Source of the DNA: Montifringilla adamsi
Taxonomy: Eukaryota; Chordata; Aves; Passeriformes; Passeridae
Assembly: GCA_017590115.1 (NCBI GenBank)
Contig: JAGGNK010006559.1
Span: forward strand, 11,114,162-11,178,161
Direction of reading: 5' to 3'
DNA: 64,000 nt
Shown here: one piece after another, positions 24,949 to 37,390 of the stretch
Layout of the letters: every line of letters starts with the position of its first letter
Position numbering within the stretch: position 1 is the first letter of the stretch
The notes under the pieces: generated by a model
What the model was told of the DNA's origin: nothing
The model's database searches: none
Seen by the model: the letters and a program-made list of their open reading frames with translations, nothing else
Translations under genes and position numbers: made by a program

Positions 24949-24969
24949 AAAAAAAAAAAAAAAAAAAAA
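24949..24969. repeat. Poly-A run, 21 nt
   Basis: An uninterrupted run of A. No polyadenylation signal or retrocopy body was recognised just upstream, so it is listed as a simple homopolymer. Confidence 0.9.
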
Positions 24970-27900
24970 TTCCAATATGTGTTTCTGCTGTTGAGGTTGG
25001 AGTTATAATATGAAAAATAATTAGAGTATAAAATTCAGCACCTTGGGAGATGGCAAAGAACTGGCAAAATTTCAACAAGTACTTAGAAAAAATTAGAACC
25101 TTTGATCATACCTTTCTTCTTTGCAACAGAAACAATTTACCAGTGGTGGTCCAGCAGAGAGGTAGCAGTGATAGCTCCAAAAACAAGGAAAAAAGGCTCT
25201 GAGTTCATTAACAAACTGTTCAGGTATGTGATGCACTGCCATGCAGGCTGGATGGCAGATGAAGCTTAAAGAAAGCAAACTGAAAAAGTTGAATGACAAG
25301 AAAAACTTAAGAAGATATATTTAATTTTTTTTTAAATGAATATTGCTGCTGGTAGTCAAGCTTTAGAAGAAAATGAACCATAGGAATGTCATTATAAATA
25401 TCTGCTTAAAAAATAACCCAAAATAGTCACTGTCAAACAAAATTATTACATTTCCCCCTGTGTAGTATTATCTGTGGGGGTTTTTATGTAAGTACAGCAC
25501 AGAGGGCGTTCACAGATGTGGTGTCAGTGCTCCCAAATCAGGTAAATGCATATCTTAGTCATATCAATCAAGGGAGAGGGAGCCAGCTTGAAAAAGGACA
25601 TATTTGGGGAAAAAAAAAAACAAACCCAAAATGATTTATACCACTTGGAGGATTTCTCACTGATGGATGTACAGATCCCAGATAATAGTCAATAAATACA
25701 TCTGTAAAGAAAAAAAGAGTAAGTGTAAAATTAGTTTTCTGCTTTTATTTATAGCTAGCTGAAGTATCTACCTGTGTAGAAAGAATGCCTTGTTCAATGT
25801 CAGAAGTGAAAGCTGTGACATTTCCAGAGATGAAATCTTGATTTTATGTGTCACACCAGAGCTTCAAAAAAAAACCCCCAAAAAAACCCGTACAGCTCTG
25901 TAAATATTAAATTTCTTCAATATCCGAAACTTTCAGGCTTTAGTATTTTAAAGACAGTCTTACAAACAAGGAAAAGAATCCCATTGTTAACAAGGTCAGT
26001 TGCAAAAAAATCAGCTGATTTACACATTTCTTCAGAAAAAGCCAAGAGTGCACTGTAATAGAGGTGTAATTTACAACAGTCTCTAGGCACTTTTCTTCAT
26101 GTCATTCAAAATTTGCTTCTGCCCCCATTTTGCTTTTTTATCTTGCAATAGCAGCCAGGAAGGGAAATGAACTTCCAAATGTACCTGACTTTGTAGCTGC
26201 ACTAGATTCAGGTGACTCCGGTGATTTGATGTGGCATGTTGATTACAGTCACATCACAAGGAGAATAAGACTTAGAGGGAAAAATGTTATTTCTTTCACA
26301 GAACCTATGTAACTTAGTGTATAAATCAGAATAAGTACACAGAAGTTGTTTTGTTATATAATTATATTACATTGCTATTATATCTGTTTGACAAAAGCTG
26401 GAAATAAACTGTGATTGTAAGAAATAGTTTCAGTGAAATAACAATACTAACTTTATCCTCATTTCACCTTTTCTGAAATAGAATAAATTCTGTGGGTAGT
26501 ACATCTGCAATACATGATTCTTTGAAAGTTTCAGAATAACTTGCTCTGCAGGAGCTTTTTTACATAATTCTTTTTGAAATATTGTAGAGAATAAATAAAT
26601 GTATTTATGGCCAGCAATGTTTGTAATAGGCATATTGGAACATGCCAGTAGCTCACCAAGAGATTAAAACAAGACCTTTGCTATAGTAAGGAAATTTTCT
26701 ATTTAACAATACTGACAAGTTGTATGATATCTTTGCTAATAGAGAGAAGAAGTGGTACAGTGTGGCACATGCAAAATGCTGTGACTGTTCTAGATTTTAG
26801 GAAGCTGCTATGCAAGGCTAGATTAAAGAGAAACCTGTGTTTCACCTTCATTGCAATAGTGTCAAAATACTATCCAGCATACTTTGGAATCACCCTAATG
26901 AGGGATATTATTATTCCCTGCATTATTACTACTATTTCCAGTAGTAAAATCCAATTCCACTGCTGGGTAATTGAAGGTTTATAACTGAAGAGATGAAGAG
27001 AAATATTTGTAAATTTCAGAAATATCTTGAAATTTACAGGTTGTAAAATATTTGGTTTATAATTTTAAATTAGAAGTTGTCACGACTGAAGATTTATTCT
27101 GAAAACAGTGCATGAACAAACTTATGATGGGAATATCTATGTTAACATGCTTGATTCATCAGGACCTGTTACATTATCAAAATTATCAAATAGATCAACA
27201 AGCAAAGTTAATGCTTTTTTGTTTGAACAATTAGAAAATTAGTTTCCATAACTTTGGAGATGATGAAAATCTTCCATTGCACTTGTTTGCATCTTTTAAA
27301 GCCCTTCAGTTTTATGTCCTTGCTTCATTTTCTGTATACATTTGTACTGAATGGTACATACATTCAATTCTATTTTTAAAACACATGAATCCATGTACAA
27401 ACCTTTTGCTAGCTATTTTGCCACACCAAGAAAAGAGAAGCTTCTCAGTGTTCAACAGTATCCAGTCCCTGAAAATTCATAGTTCTTTAAAAGTGGCAAC
27501 ATTTTCAAGTATGGACAAACTACACAGAAGTGCTCCTAGTCAGGTGATGTGGTCACACACCAGTGTACAGCCAAGGCAAGTTATTTCCTATTGCACTTTC
27601 TAACTTAGTTGTCTCTATTTTACATGATATATATGTAATGAGAATGCATGTTGGCAATCACACCACAGACCTAGAATCGGGAGAATTAGAAAATTATACT
27701 GTGTGTCTTATGTCTATACTGTGGAAAAAGAAGCATGTTCTGACTAGCAGACTCTACTTATCAATAGTTAGAGAGGAAGAGGATTCTGTTGTAAAGTTAA
27801 TTTATGTTAATTCTATCAATATGTAGCATCTCTCTATTCCCTGTTCAAAGAGAAAAAATGTTGTTAATCATAAGCAGCCTGTCTTTCTGCCTGAATAATC

Positions 27901-28998
27901 TCTACTGTGAAACACTTCAGCTGTGGATTTTGTTCTGTTGTTTAGGAAAAATAAAAGAGGAAACAGAAGGGACAAGATATGAACATACACCTTTGGTCTA
28001 ACCTGTTCTTATAATTTCTGCGTTTTATATTATGAAATATGAATTTGTTATTCACCAAGCTCAGACTTCACGGATCTTGAAAACAAAATGTTTATTAGTT
28101 CCTTTTAGTTTCCTTTTGACAGATCTAAATTGAGTTTCTAGGCAGGGTAGAAAACATGTCTTGGAGGCATCTCTCCAGCTTACCTGCTTTTTGTTATTGC
28201 CAAGCAGAAAGTACCTACAGTCTGTTTTAAACATTCTAGAACAAAAAATAACACTAAAAAATGGATATTAAGAGTGCCTGGTGAACCAATTATCTGTATT
28301 CTCCTCTCAGGGGATCCAGGTGTTTCGGCCCTTTGAGTTACTCCCTACATCATAGAGTCCTTGTGTGATATAGATCTGGACTAAAGAAACTCCCCAGTTA
28401 TTACTGAGTTATGAATGAGATACAATAATTCAGCAGGGAATTCATATTCCATGGCCTTTCTGCAGCACTTTAAATGAATATGTCTTCATGTATCAATGTG
28501 AACTCATTCCATCACAAGTAATATGTCAATATTGTTACTTAGATGGGTCCTCTCCTGATATCAACACATTCCTACATAGCTTATTTGAAGTGTCTTTGAA
28601 GAAGAGACAGCACCTTCAGGTGAACACCAAAGGGGAAAAATTGCTGATACATTGACAAATGCTTTTTAGACCACTTCCACCTGTGTGACCCAGTCTGTCT
28701 TTCCCCTTAACTGCTCTTGCATGGCTATAAATTTGCTTGGTGGTTCCAAAGCTTACTCACAGGAAAATGTGAATAGAGGTGGCTGGTGTTCCCTTCCTCT
28801 ACTCATGTCCATGAGAGGCTGCAGGGACAGGGCAGCTGTAGGGCTAGAAGCTGCTCTCTGAATTCACTCTAAGAAGCCTGATTTTTTAACATCACCACAT
28901 AAGACAAAAAAGCTTTTGCCAGCACTTTTATGGTAGATTTCTACATGGAAAGATTCTGCACTGTGGGAAAGCAGAGTGTCCTGGCTAGCCACATTGTT

Positions 28999-29016
28999 AT
29001 CATCATCATCATCATC
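28999..29016. repeat. ATC trinucleotide microsatellite, six units
   Basis: Six perfect ATC units followed by ATG. It is short, and length polymorphism is possible. Confidence 0.9.
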
Positions 29017-30278
29017 ATGATTTTCTAAGTTACGGTCCAGTGCCTTTCCCAGAAGATGATGGCTGAAAAAAATCTACAATATTCACTACCAGGCTTTCAG
29101 TTAAGTGAACAATACAAATCTTAATTCTAGTGCATTTTCTTTCCAGCAGTAGAGTTGGTTTCTACTAGAGTTCCTGTGCTAGTCTCCCTCTTTCCGTTTC
29201 TACTTTTCCTCATTTTTTCTCAGTATGAGCATTTTTTTCTGTTTATTTAATATGAAAAAACTTTATTAGTAAGTTGACATTAAGAACAGTTTTTAAAAAA
29301 ATCTGATCATGTCACTTCCAGCTCCTGAAAATGCACAATGCAATGCTACCATTCACTGTGATCCATTCCAAACTGGAAATTAGAAAACCTTTGTTTGTGT
29401 GTATGTTTGCATGAATGCATTGTGTGCATATACAAATAGCCTGCTAGCTAGCTGGGTAGATATGCATATATTTCTTTTTCATGGCTGTGAACTTCCTGCT
29501 TCATGATAAAAATTGTCCATGGTGAGAAATGTTATTTTAAAGAGAATGAGAATGCAGACAAATAATTCTTCACCTTTAAATTTCTTACCTATTTTTGTCT
29601 CACCACCTTCTTTTCCAGACAGCTTATATACAGAAGAGATCTTTTTCTCAAGTAGTTAAAATAACGTTATCAAAAACCTAGCCTTAACTTCTAAGAATTT
29701 AGAAATCAGCAGTTTTCCTAAATTACTTTAATTCTCTGGAGATCCCCAGCTCTACCTTTTCCCACCTCTTTGTTCTTGCTGTCTCTGTTAACTCCCATTT
29801 AACTGAGTGATAGCTTTAATAAACATTGAACTCAGTCACAGGTTGAAATTGCTCATGGAAAGGAAAAGGCATTCGTGAACTTTGTTTTAAATGCCAGCCT
29901 TCAAACCATGGGTCACACACATTCCTTTAATATTTCAATGCCTTGCTGTATCTATACATCTATCAGTCTGCAGTTTGCTGCCAATGACTTTCTTCCAAAC
30001 AGCAATTTGTCAAGTAGACCTTTCACAGAATCTTGTAAAGCTCTTTCAGAGGTGTGTATAAGGCTCTCCAAAATGCAGAGCAGACAACAACTTCATGATT
30101 GAAGGAGTGGCTTTAAAGGGAAAAAAAAATAAAGAGGTTGTTTAAGAAGATAAGGGTTAGGGTTAATTCTGTATCACATAGTCGGCTATACTTAGACACA
30201 GAGAGTAGTGCCATTGAACTTCAATAGTTTTGGCCTGGACATCAGCTTTTACTGTGTATGGTAACCCAGAGCATGATC

Positions 30279-30920
30279 TCGTAGAAACGTGGAATGCTTT
30301 GCATCAAAAGGCAACCTGGAAGATTGTCTAGTTCCAACCCCACTGCCATGGGATGGGCAGGAACACCTTCCACTAGACCAGATTGCTCAGAGCCCCATCC
30401 AGCCTGGCCCCAAACACTTCCAGAGATGGGGCATCCACAATTTCTCTGGGCAACATGTTCCAGTGCCTCACTACCCTAGCAGTCAATAATTTTTTCCCAA
30501 TATGTACTCTAAACTGATGGTCTTTCAGTTTGAATCCATTCTCCCTTGTTCTGTGTGTACATGCTCTGGTAAATAGTCTCCATCTTTTCTGTAGGCTCCC
30601 TTCAGGTACTGGAAGTCTGCAATTAGGTCACCCTAAAACCTTCTCTTTTCCAGGCTGAACAACTCCAATTCTGTTCGCCTTTCCTTTTGGAAGAGCTGCT
30701 CCACCCCTCTGACTATCTTGGTAGCCCTTTTCTGGCTCAATCCAACAGGTCCATGTCTTTCCTGTACTGAGGACCCCCAAGCTGGATGCAGCCCAGGACA
30801 TGTTTGGCTTTCCGGGCTGCAAGTGCACCCTGCTGGGTCATGTGCAGCTTCAATTACCAGCATCCCAATGTCTTCCTCAGCAAGGCTGCTTTTGACACTA
30901 TATCCCCTTCCACTTAAGAA
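30279..30920 (-). mobile_element. CR1 LINE, minus strand, apparent internal deletion
   Basis: Read on the plus strand, the CR1 3' end comes first: TCGTAGAAACGTGGAATGC, the common TCATAGAATCATGGAATGG start in decayed form. It continues with CACCTTCCACTAGACCAGA, CTCAGAGCCCCATCCAGCC, CTGAACAACTCCAATTCTG and TGGTAGCCCTTTTCTGGCTC, all CR1 in inverted order. At about 30785 the sequence passes from GCTGGATGCAG directly to CCCAGGACATGTTTGGCTTTC, blocks that are well separated in full-length CR1. A stretch has therefore been lost, probably between two GATGCAG microhomologies. It retains the 3' UTR and part of ORF2, with frames broken. Confidence 0.92.
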
Positions 30921-32559
30921 AGTAACACATGTTTTTTCTTGCTTATTAGTTTGAGCATACATTGTGGCTTTGATAAGACAAATTCAGCACAAGAAATTCC
31001 ACCAAAGACTTCAGAAGAGCTCTGATAGCACGTGGGTCCCTTTGCCTATTTAATATATGGTCCCCACACAGACCTCACAGACCTTCATGTTTCTGAAGCA
31101 CTCATAGTTGTAAAACACTTTCTGAACTCTTTGACTACTCCAGGAATTGAAAAGGCTGCTAAAGAACAATTACCTGGATTTAACATCCTGTTGTGAAGGG
31201 AAGAGGAAGCTTTCAGGAAGTATAACACTTGGGGCTGTCCTCTCTTTTTGTTAGCAATACACTTCAAGGCCTCTCTGAAGATACAAAAAGAGAATAAGAA
31301 ATAATTCACCAAGGAAAATTCCTTTTCTTGATATTTTCTTTATTTCAACTATGATACAAATTATATTTATGGAATGAAGCATGAAAGCACAGGTACTAAG
31401 AACCCTTGGAGCAGGCTGCATATTTCTTCTATTAGTTCTATTGACTTAGTTATTAGCAGGATCAGAACAAGAAAAAAGGGCTTTTATTTTAAATTTCTTT
31501 TGTAAAAAATTTCAGAAATTTCCTCTAAAATGGGCTAATAGTATCTTAGAAAAAAAATGTCAGATGTGCTAAAACATTACTTTAGTGAGACTTTTAAAGA
31601 TTAAGTGTTTGTATCTTAACTGTAGTATATCTGAATGCTTTTCAGCTTTCTTAATTCTTTAACTTCCCATCAGAATGAAACCAAAATATGAGCCATCGCC
31701 CCTCTTGTCATTGTAATTTTTGCCATAGAAAGTACTTGAATCTACTTCTGTTTAAATAAAAAAGAACCCTGGCTTCACAGGGAGGAAGGAAAAATAGGGT
31801 TCTATGACAGGTTAACAATCTGTGTAATTGATAAACCAGGGCTGAGGTCTGCGCTGTGCAAAACACTTTCCCTTCAGTTTCAGTATAAGTTTATCTATCC
31901 TTTCCATATCAGATTACTAGCATTCAAGATTGAATCATCTATTAGTAAATATTGCTTATGTATTTAATGCAAATACTAGAAATGCACTCTGGTGTCCTGC
32001 ACATCATGAAGGTTTTTTCATTTAATATTCATTAGTAATTCAGATCAATAAAACTTCTTTTAGTTGTTTTTCTGCATTTTTCCACATGGATCTATGACTC
32101 TTTCATTGCATATTTTGTTTTACGCATATCAGCACTTTTTTTTTCTGGATTTGTAACTAGCCGATGGCTTCCTGAATTAGTGTTACTTCTCTTACATCTA
32201 CTGAGAGTTTCCCCACAGTATTAGCTTTCTTTTTTGATGGATTAAGATGTTGTAACTAACAATTCTTTTCCCTGTTTGTCTCATGAATATGAACATCCTC
32301 ATGGAACGTGTGCAACTTAAATGGCACAAAAATGAAAATGACAAAACTGTGAAATATTATTGTATATTACAGTAGAAAATTCTGATAACCCATTTTTCCT
32401 ATAATCAGTATAGAAAATTTTATAAATGTAGTTTCCCTTCCTTTAGCAGAGAAAGTAAAAGGTGAAAAGAAAGTAACATTTAAAAGGAGAATTTTCCGAA
32501 GAGCAATGTTTTTCCTAGGGCACCACATAGCTGTTTATTAAACACATAATCTACTCAAA

Positions 32560-32830
32560 AACATTTTGTCACTCACCAAGTGAAGTGTTGTATTTCAGTG
32601 AGTTAAAGAAATAGCACAGTATCCCCACATGGGAGTTTAATCAATTTAACCAGTCAGCAATCTTGCTCAACCAGCAGGTGTTTGGCAAGAAAGTGCACAA
32701 AACAAGTACCATTAATGCAGAGAATAGTTTATCTTATTTGAGTGCAGAGGGGGTTTCATTTGCATATGGAATTTTTTTTTTTTGCAGTTGAAGAGTTTAA
32801 TTATTACTAGTACCATTTATGTTTTTTAGA
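32560..32830. promoter_or_regulatory. Candidate regulatory patch with octamer
   Basis: This contains the E-box CAGGTG and the NFI-type half-site TTTGGCAAG within about 20 bp (32672-32692), then a perfect octamer ATTTGCAT at 32758-32765, then a TTAATTATTA homeodomain-like stretch at about 32799. The block is less monotonous than its flanks. The motifs are seen directly; enhancer function is inference. Confidence 0.2.
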
Positions 32831-35183
32831 AGTACAAATAATACCTGTGGTTTCCTTAAAACAACATACCATATTTGAATCAAATTAAAGATGGTACAAA
32901 ATTTTTGGAGTTGATTGTTGTTGGCCTAAAAATATTTTTTCCAGTGGATTTTTTTTGTCATCAAAAAATTTGAAAATTTTTAATACCCAAAACTATTTTC
33001 CTTGTCAGAACTTAAATTATTAGTAGAAAAAGAAAATTCCCTCCACCCCTGATGTTCTTTATCAAGAACAATTTTAAGCATAATTTACAGTATTTTTTGT
33101 TGGATGACTTTAAGATACAAACTGAAAGAAGTGCAACATTTAAGAATAAGATGTGGTGCTTCTCAAAGGTAAGATTACAGAAACATGCAGAATTTTCTAT
33201 CCTTTTCTAAGACTAGAACTCCAGCCTTTTTTCTTTGCAGAAGCCTGATAATTATCAATACTGTTTTATGGGTTATTGCCACTTCCAGTTCCAGCTCTAC
33301 TTTTTCTTTTAAATCATTGATTCTATTCAACAAGTAAGAGAAAAATGTCATTGTTAAAAAATATTTACAGAGAATATAGATTTAGATTGATCTACACAGG
33401 AAAATTTCTTCAATATCACCTAAGATTTGGATATAAATAGAGGTACAAATATTGCCACATGGATATTTACCATGCAGGTTGTATCCAAAAGGAAGAGATC
33501 AGGGCAGTTGCAGGTTTGTTCAAGATGTTTTTGGAGGCTTTGTGCAATACAGGTAGGCCACCATCACTAAACAAACACATTTAGAAAAATATTTGCCATG
33601 TGAGTAGTTTTACTTTAAAAAACCTGATGAATAGATATTATGAAAGTGTTAGATACTGAAGACATTGTTTCAAATGTCTTTTATTTAACTTGTTTGTTGT
33701 GCCAGTCCTTAGCATACTGGTTCATGTCTACTACACTCTTTGTGTCTTTCTCATATGGGAAGAAACCACCAGTATTTTATTTCATAAGCTTTTTTTCCTC
33801 ATTATGACCTTGTGTTGTTGAGTGACAATGCTTAATTTTACAGAATTTTGCAGCATTGTGGCTAATTTAAACTACAAGTGCTCACAGATCAAGTGGGGTA
33901 ACAACTCCTCCATATCCTTCGAAGTCCTCAATTGACTTTTTAGGTTGTCCTTTGCAAACAGCGTAAGTTCTCCCACAGCTTTGGAAAAATGTAAAGCTTT
34001 TCTAAAGCCTGGAAAGTTCATTTATTTGAAATTTCTCAGTAGGTTGAGGAAATCCTACTGCTATTTGTACAGACCGTCAGCTATCTATGCCTACTTCACA
34101 ATATTTTGTCCAGTTTTTCATCATAACCCTGATATATATTCTCAGCCTCAAAATCTTTGAAAACTCTCCCTCCTATTGCTGGTTAATCCCTAGTGTTTGT
34201 ATTCCAGGTACCTTTGTTGCTATTATACCCAATTACATTTGCCTTTCCATTTTTTAGTCTTCCTCTCTACCAGTAGAATGACTTGGGAAAACATCTTTCT
34301 GTTTTCATCTGAAGCGATCTGTGCCTGTCTACTTCCCACATTTTCCATTTTTTGGACATATCCAATCAAAGAGAGACAACTGATCTCCTCCTGCGTCAGA
34401 CACACTGGCAGTGCTACAGGGTAAAATGTCTTTCATGGCTGTGACAGATAAAACCATGGCATCCAGGTTTTTTGTTCCCCAGTCCATTCAATAAGAAATA
34501 CAAATAATACAGAGAACATCACACAGATTGTGAGATGGATATTTCAGTGCTGCAGGAACCACATTGTCAGTCAGAGTACGTCTGACAATTATTTTGCAGT
34601 CCATCCCCTCTGCCTCATTTAGAAAATTGATAGACTGTCCACACTCTTGCAGATCCATGTCCCCTTTTTTTGCCAGGACCTGGAAAAGTTTTGACCAAAA
34701 GACTTTACTTGACCAGGAACATGAGATCCAGTTAGAGACTTCCCAAAAGTTTATTTTAGTTTTTAACTAATAAAGTGGTATGATGTACCCTGGTTTCTTT
34801 GTAGCCAATTTAAGATCTTAGTTTGCAAAAGAAGAGGAATTAAACACGTAATTTCTTCTTCTTCCTAATCTTAAACCTAATCTCACTGGAAATACTGTAC
34901 TTTTAACATAGGGTGATCATTTCAAATGGTCATTTTTTTCTGGAGCTATCCAATCTTTTGAGCTGTTGATGACAGCCTTATGTTCTCCCCTCTTTCCTCA
35001 TGGCTTCTCCTCCCCTTTCTGACTGTTTAATTGTAAACTTGCAACAATTTTCTTCATGCTTAGGAAGTGTGAATAGTTTGAAACTTGAACATCTGCTAAT
35101 TAATCAATATAACTTGAAAACCAAATAAGTTAATTCTATACTAGAAACAGCTTGAATGTAAAATATAATATGATCAAATGTAG

Positions 35184-35310
35184 CTAAAAGTTTATAAGCT
35201 TTTCCATCAGTTCTACAGGCATCTCACGACGCCTGTCGAGCACTCTCAACAGAGTATGCAAATATCTGACTTTGAGTTTGGTACTTTGTGCAGGAAAGAA
35301 ATAAATTTTA
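35184..35310 (-). other. Exon-like or conserved patch with CpG cluster
   Basis: On the minus strand an open frame ends at a TAG (35184-35186). Its last residues include R-V-L-D-R-R-R-E-M-P-V-E-L-M-E-K-L, an amphipathic-helix-like pattern unlike typical AT-driven chance frames. A pyrimidine-rich stretch and AAAG (acceptor-like, near 35284) precede it. Three CpGs lie within 16 bp (35228-35240) in a CpG-poor setting, and an ATGCAAAT octamer lies at about 35257. I cannot assign a protein family. It may be a terminal exon, a conserved non-coding element, or chance. Confidence 0.25.
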
Positions 35311-36702
35311 TACAGAATTTCAGAAGCACTCAAGTGTGCAAGAAATCCATGGCTCTTCATTATTACTAAAGAAGAAATTTCACTCATTAATATTTTTCCT
35401 TTTTTAATACTAAAATAAATCTGAAATATTCTGATAGAATAAGAACTAATTATTCCCTTTGAGAGCTGTAGGGAGACCATTCTTGGTTAAGCAAGATCCC
35501 ATTCTCAGCTTCTGCAAATTATTTATTATTAATGCATAGTGTTCTTTACTGTAAATCGATAATGAATCTCAGAGATTTGTCTCTTAGGTGTGATCTGATT
35601 TACCTTAAAATAAGGTTATGATCATTGTGTCTGAATGGCAAAGGAATACAAAATTAAATATTAATCTCCCTTGGTATGTATTTCCATATGTCTCTTGGTC
35701 CTTCTTTCCTACTTTACAATTTGGAGAAATTTGTTCTGATTGTTTTGTGTTTGAAGAAATATTTGAGGAAAATGAAATCAACCATTATAAAATAGATTTG
35801 ATTTTAAAATAAAGTTCTATTTCTTCTTGAGCTTAACTTGCTTTTATCTTATATTTTAGTGTAACTAAATTCTTCTGTTTAAGAGAGTCAGTGAGTACAT
35901 CTGAAGAACAGCTAACAAATGCTTAAACCATAGCAGCACTTTTTCCAAAACAGGCTTATTTTTACAGTATTAAAATTTTTTTTTTTTCTTAGATTCGCTT
36001 ATAAGAGATGGGAATGCCTGTGGGTTTCTTTTGTACATGTAACTATTTACTGATTACCAAAACCAATTTCAAAGTCCAATAGTAGTGAACAAGAATATCC
36101 TAATAATGTTAAGTTATTCAGGTTACTAGAGGACAGTTGAATATATTCACTACAAGGTGAAAGATACCAGAGAATATAATTTAAATATTTCAATTTATTA
36201 TAGGATTGTTATAGGATAGCTGTCCATTTTCCTCTCATGGAATGAACTGCAGTAATAATGAATTTCTTTTTCATTTTATGCGTAGGTTTGTTTTTTGTCT
36301 TTTTTTTTTTTTTTTTGTTAATTGGAATGCTAAATTCTGTAGAAAAAAAATTACTGTTAAAAGGGACCTAAATTTTTATGGATTCCAAATGTCAGTCTCC
36401 CTTATTTTCCTCCTTTTGCTTCCATCCTACTGAAGTTTCTCTTCCTGTTTTCTTTTTTCTTTATTCTGATGATATCTGATCCAGACAACTGCCAAATGGA
36501 TAAATACTACATTTGGTGGGGGTGTTAGAATCTAAATGAGAACTTGGCCACCACAACACAATGTCCTCTGGCAGGTATTTAAACGCTTTTAGGTAATAGA
36601 TGCTTTAAACACCAAGAATTTTTGTGGCATCTTGAAAGCTTGCTATGCTGTGAAATGAGTAAAATATCATATACCCGACCAAGAAGTCATCTCTGGAATT
36701 CT

Positions 36703-37390
36703 GAAAGGCCTTTGACATGGTCCCCCCACAACATCCTTCACTCTAAACTAGAGACGTGGATTTGATGGATGGACTGTTCAGTGGATGAAGACTGAGAGCA
36801 GCCCTGCTGAGGAGGACTTGGAAGGACTATTGGGTGAAAAGCTGGATGTGATCAAGGAATATACACTTACAGCCCAGAAAGCCAACAGCACATGGGCTGC
36901 TTCCAAAGCAGTGTGGCCAGCAGGATGAGGGAGGGGATTCTGCCCCTCTGCTCTGCTCTGGTGAGATCCCAACTGGAACACTGGGTCCAGCTCTGGGATT
37001 CCTGCTGCAAGAAGGACATGGACCTCTTGGATCCATTCCAGATAAGGGTCATGAAGAAGATCTGAGGGAGCGACCACCTCCCCTATGAGGAGAGGCTGAG
37101 AGTTGATGCTGTTCATCCTGGAGAAGGTTCCAGGGAGACCTTATTATAGGCCTTCCAGTACTTAAAGGGGGCCTGTATGAAAGGTATGTACAAGCTTTTT
37201 AGGACAATGGATATTTTTTTTTTAATTGAAGAGGGCAGATTTAGAGTAAATATAAGGAAGAAATATTTGCAATGAAGGTGATGAAACACTGGCACAGAGA
37301 AGTGGTGCATGCTGCACCCCTGGAAACATTCGAGGTCAGGTTGGACAAGGCTCTGAGTAATCCAATGTAGCTGAAGGTGCCCCTGCTCAT
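36703..37390 (+). mobile_element. CR1 LINE fragment with RT remnant and internal deletion
   Basis: It opens with codons K-A-F-D-M-V-P in the CR1 reverse-transcriptase segment normally read as KAFDTVPH. After about 90 bp it skips to the C-terminal region (GCAGCCCAGAAAGCCAACAG, CTCTGCTCTGCTCTGGTGAG, AGAAGGACATGGACCTC), so the catalytic YADD region is lost. The 3' UTR follows (CAGTACTTAAAGGGGGCC, GGTCAGGTTGGACAAGGCTC) and stops at CCCTGCTCAT before the final tail. A T-run at about 37213-37222 is a private change. Confidence 0.93.

Larger units (their letters stand above)
21768..30278. other. Long intergenic stretch, no gene recognised
   Basis: About 8.5 kb without a recognisable interspersed repeat or gene. 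Contents seen: three CAGCTG E-boxes at 23371, 23473 and 23498; a 21-A run at 24949-24969; A-run/C-run blocks at 22305-22320, 25607-25627 and 25866-25890; an ATC microsatellite at 28999-29016; and two TTAGGG-like units at 30152-30164. Frames of 60-118 codons occur on both strands without recognisable domains. Confidence 0.4.
30921..36702. other. Intergenic with candidate regulatory patches
   Basis: AT-rich, no gene I can name. Two patches are listed separately: 32560-32830 (octamer, E-box, NFI-type half site) and 35184-35310 (CpG-bearing, exon-like or conserved non-coding). T-runs occur at about 32770-32782, 35980-35989 and 36301-36317. Remaining frames are short and unrecognised. Confidence 0.4.

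Noticed and set aside
30152..30164. Two TTAGGG-like units, possible interstitial telomere repeat
   Set aside because: Only two units, well within chance.
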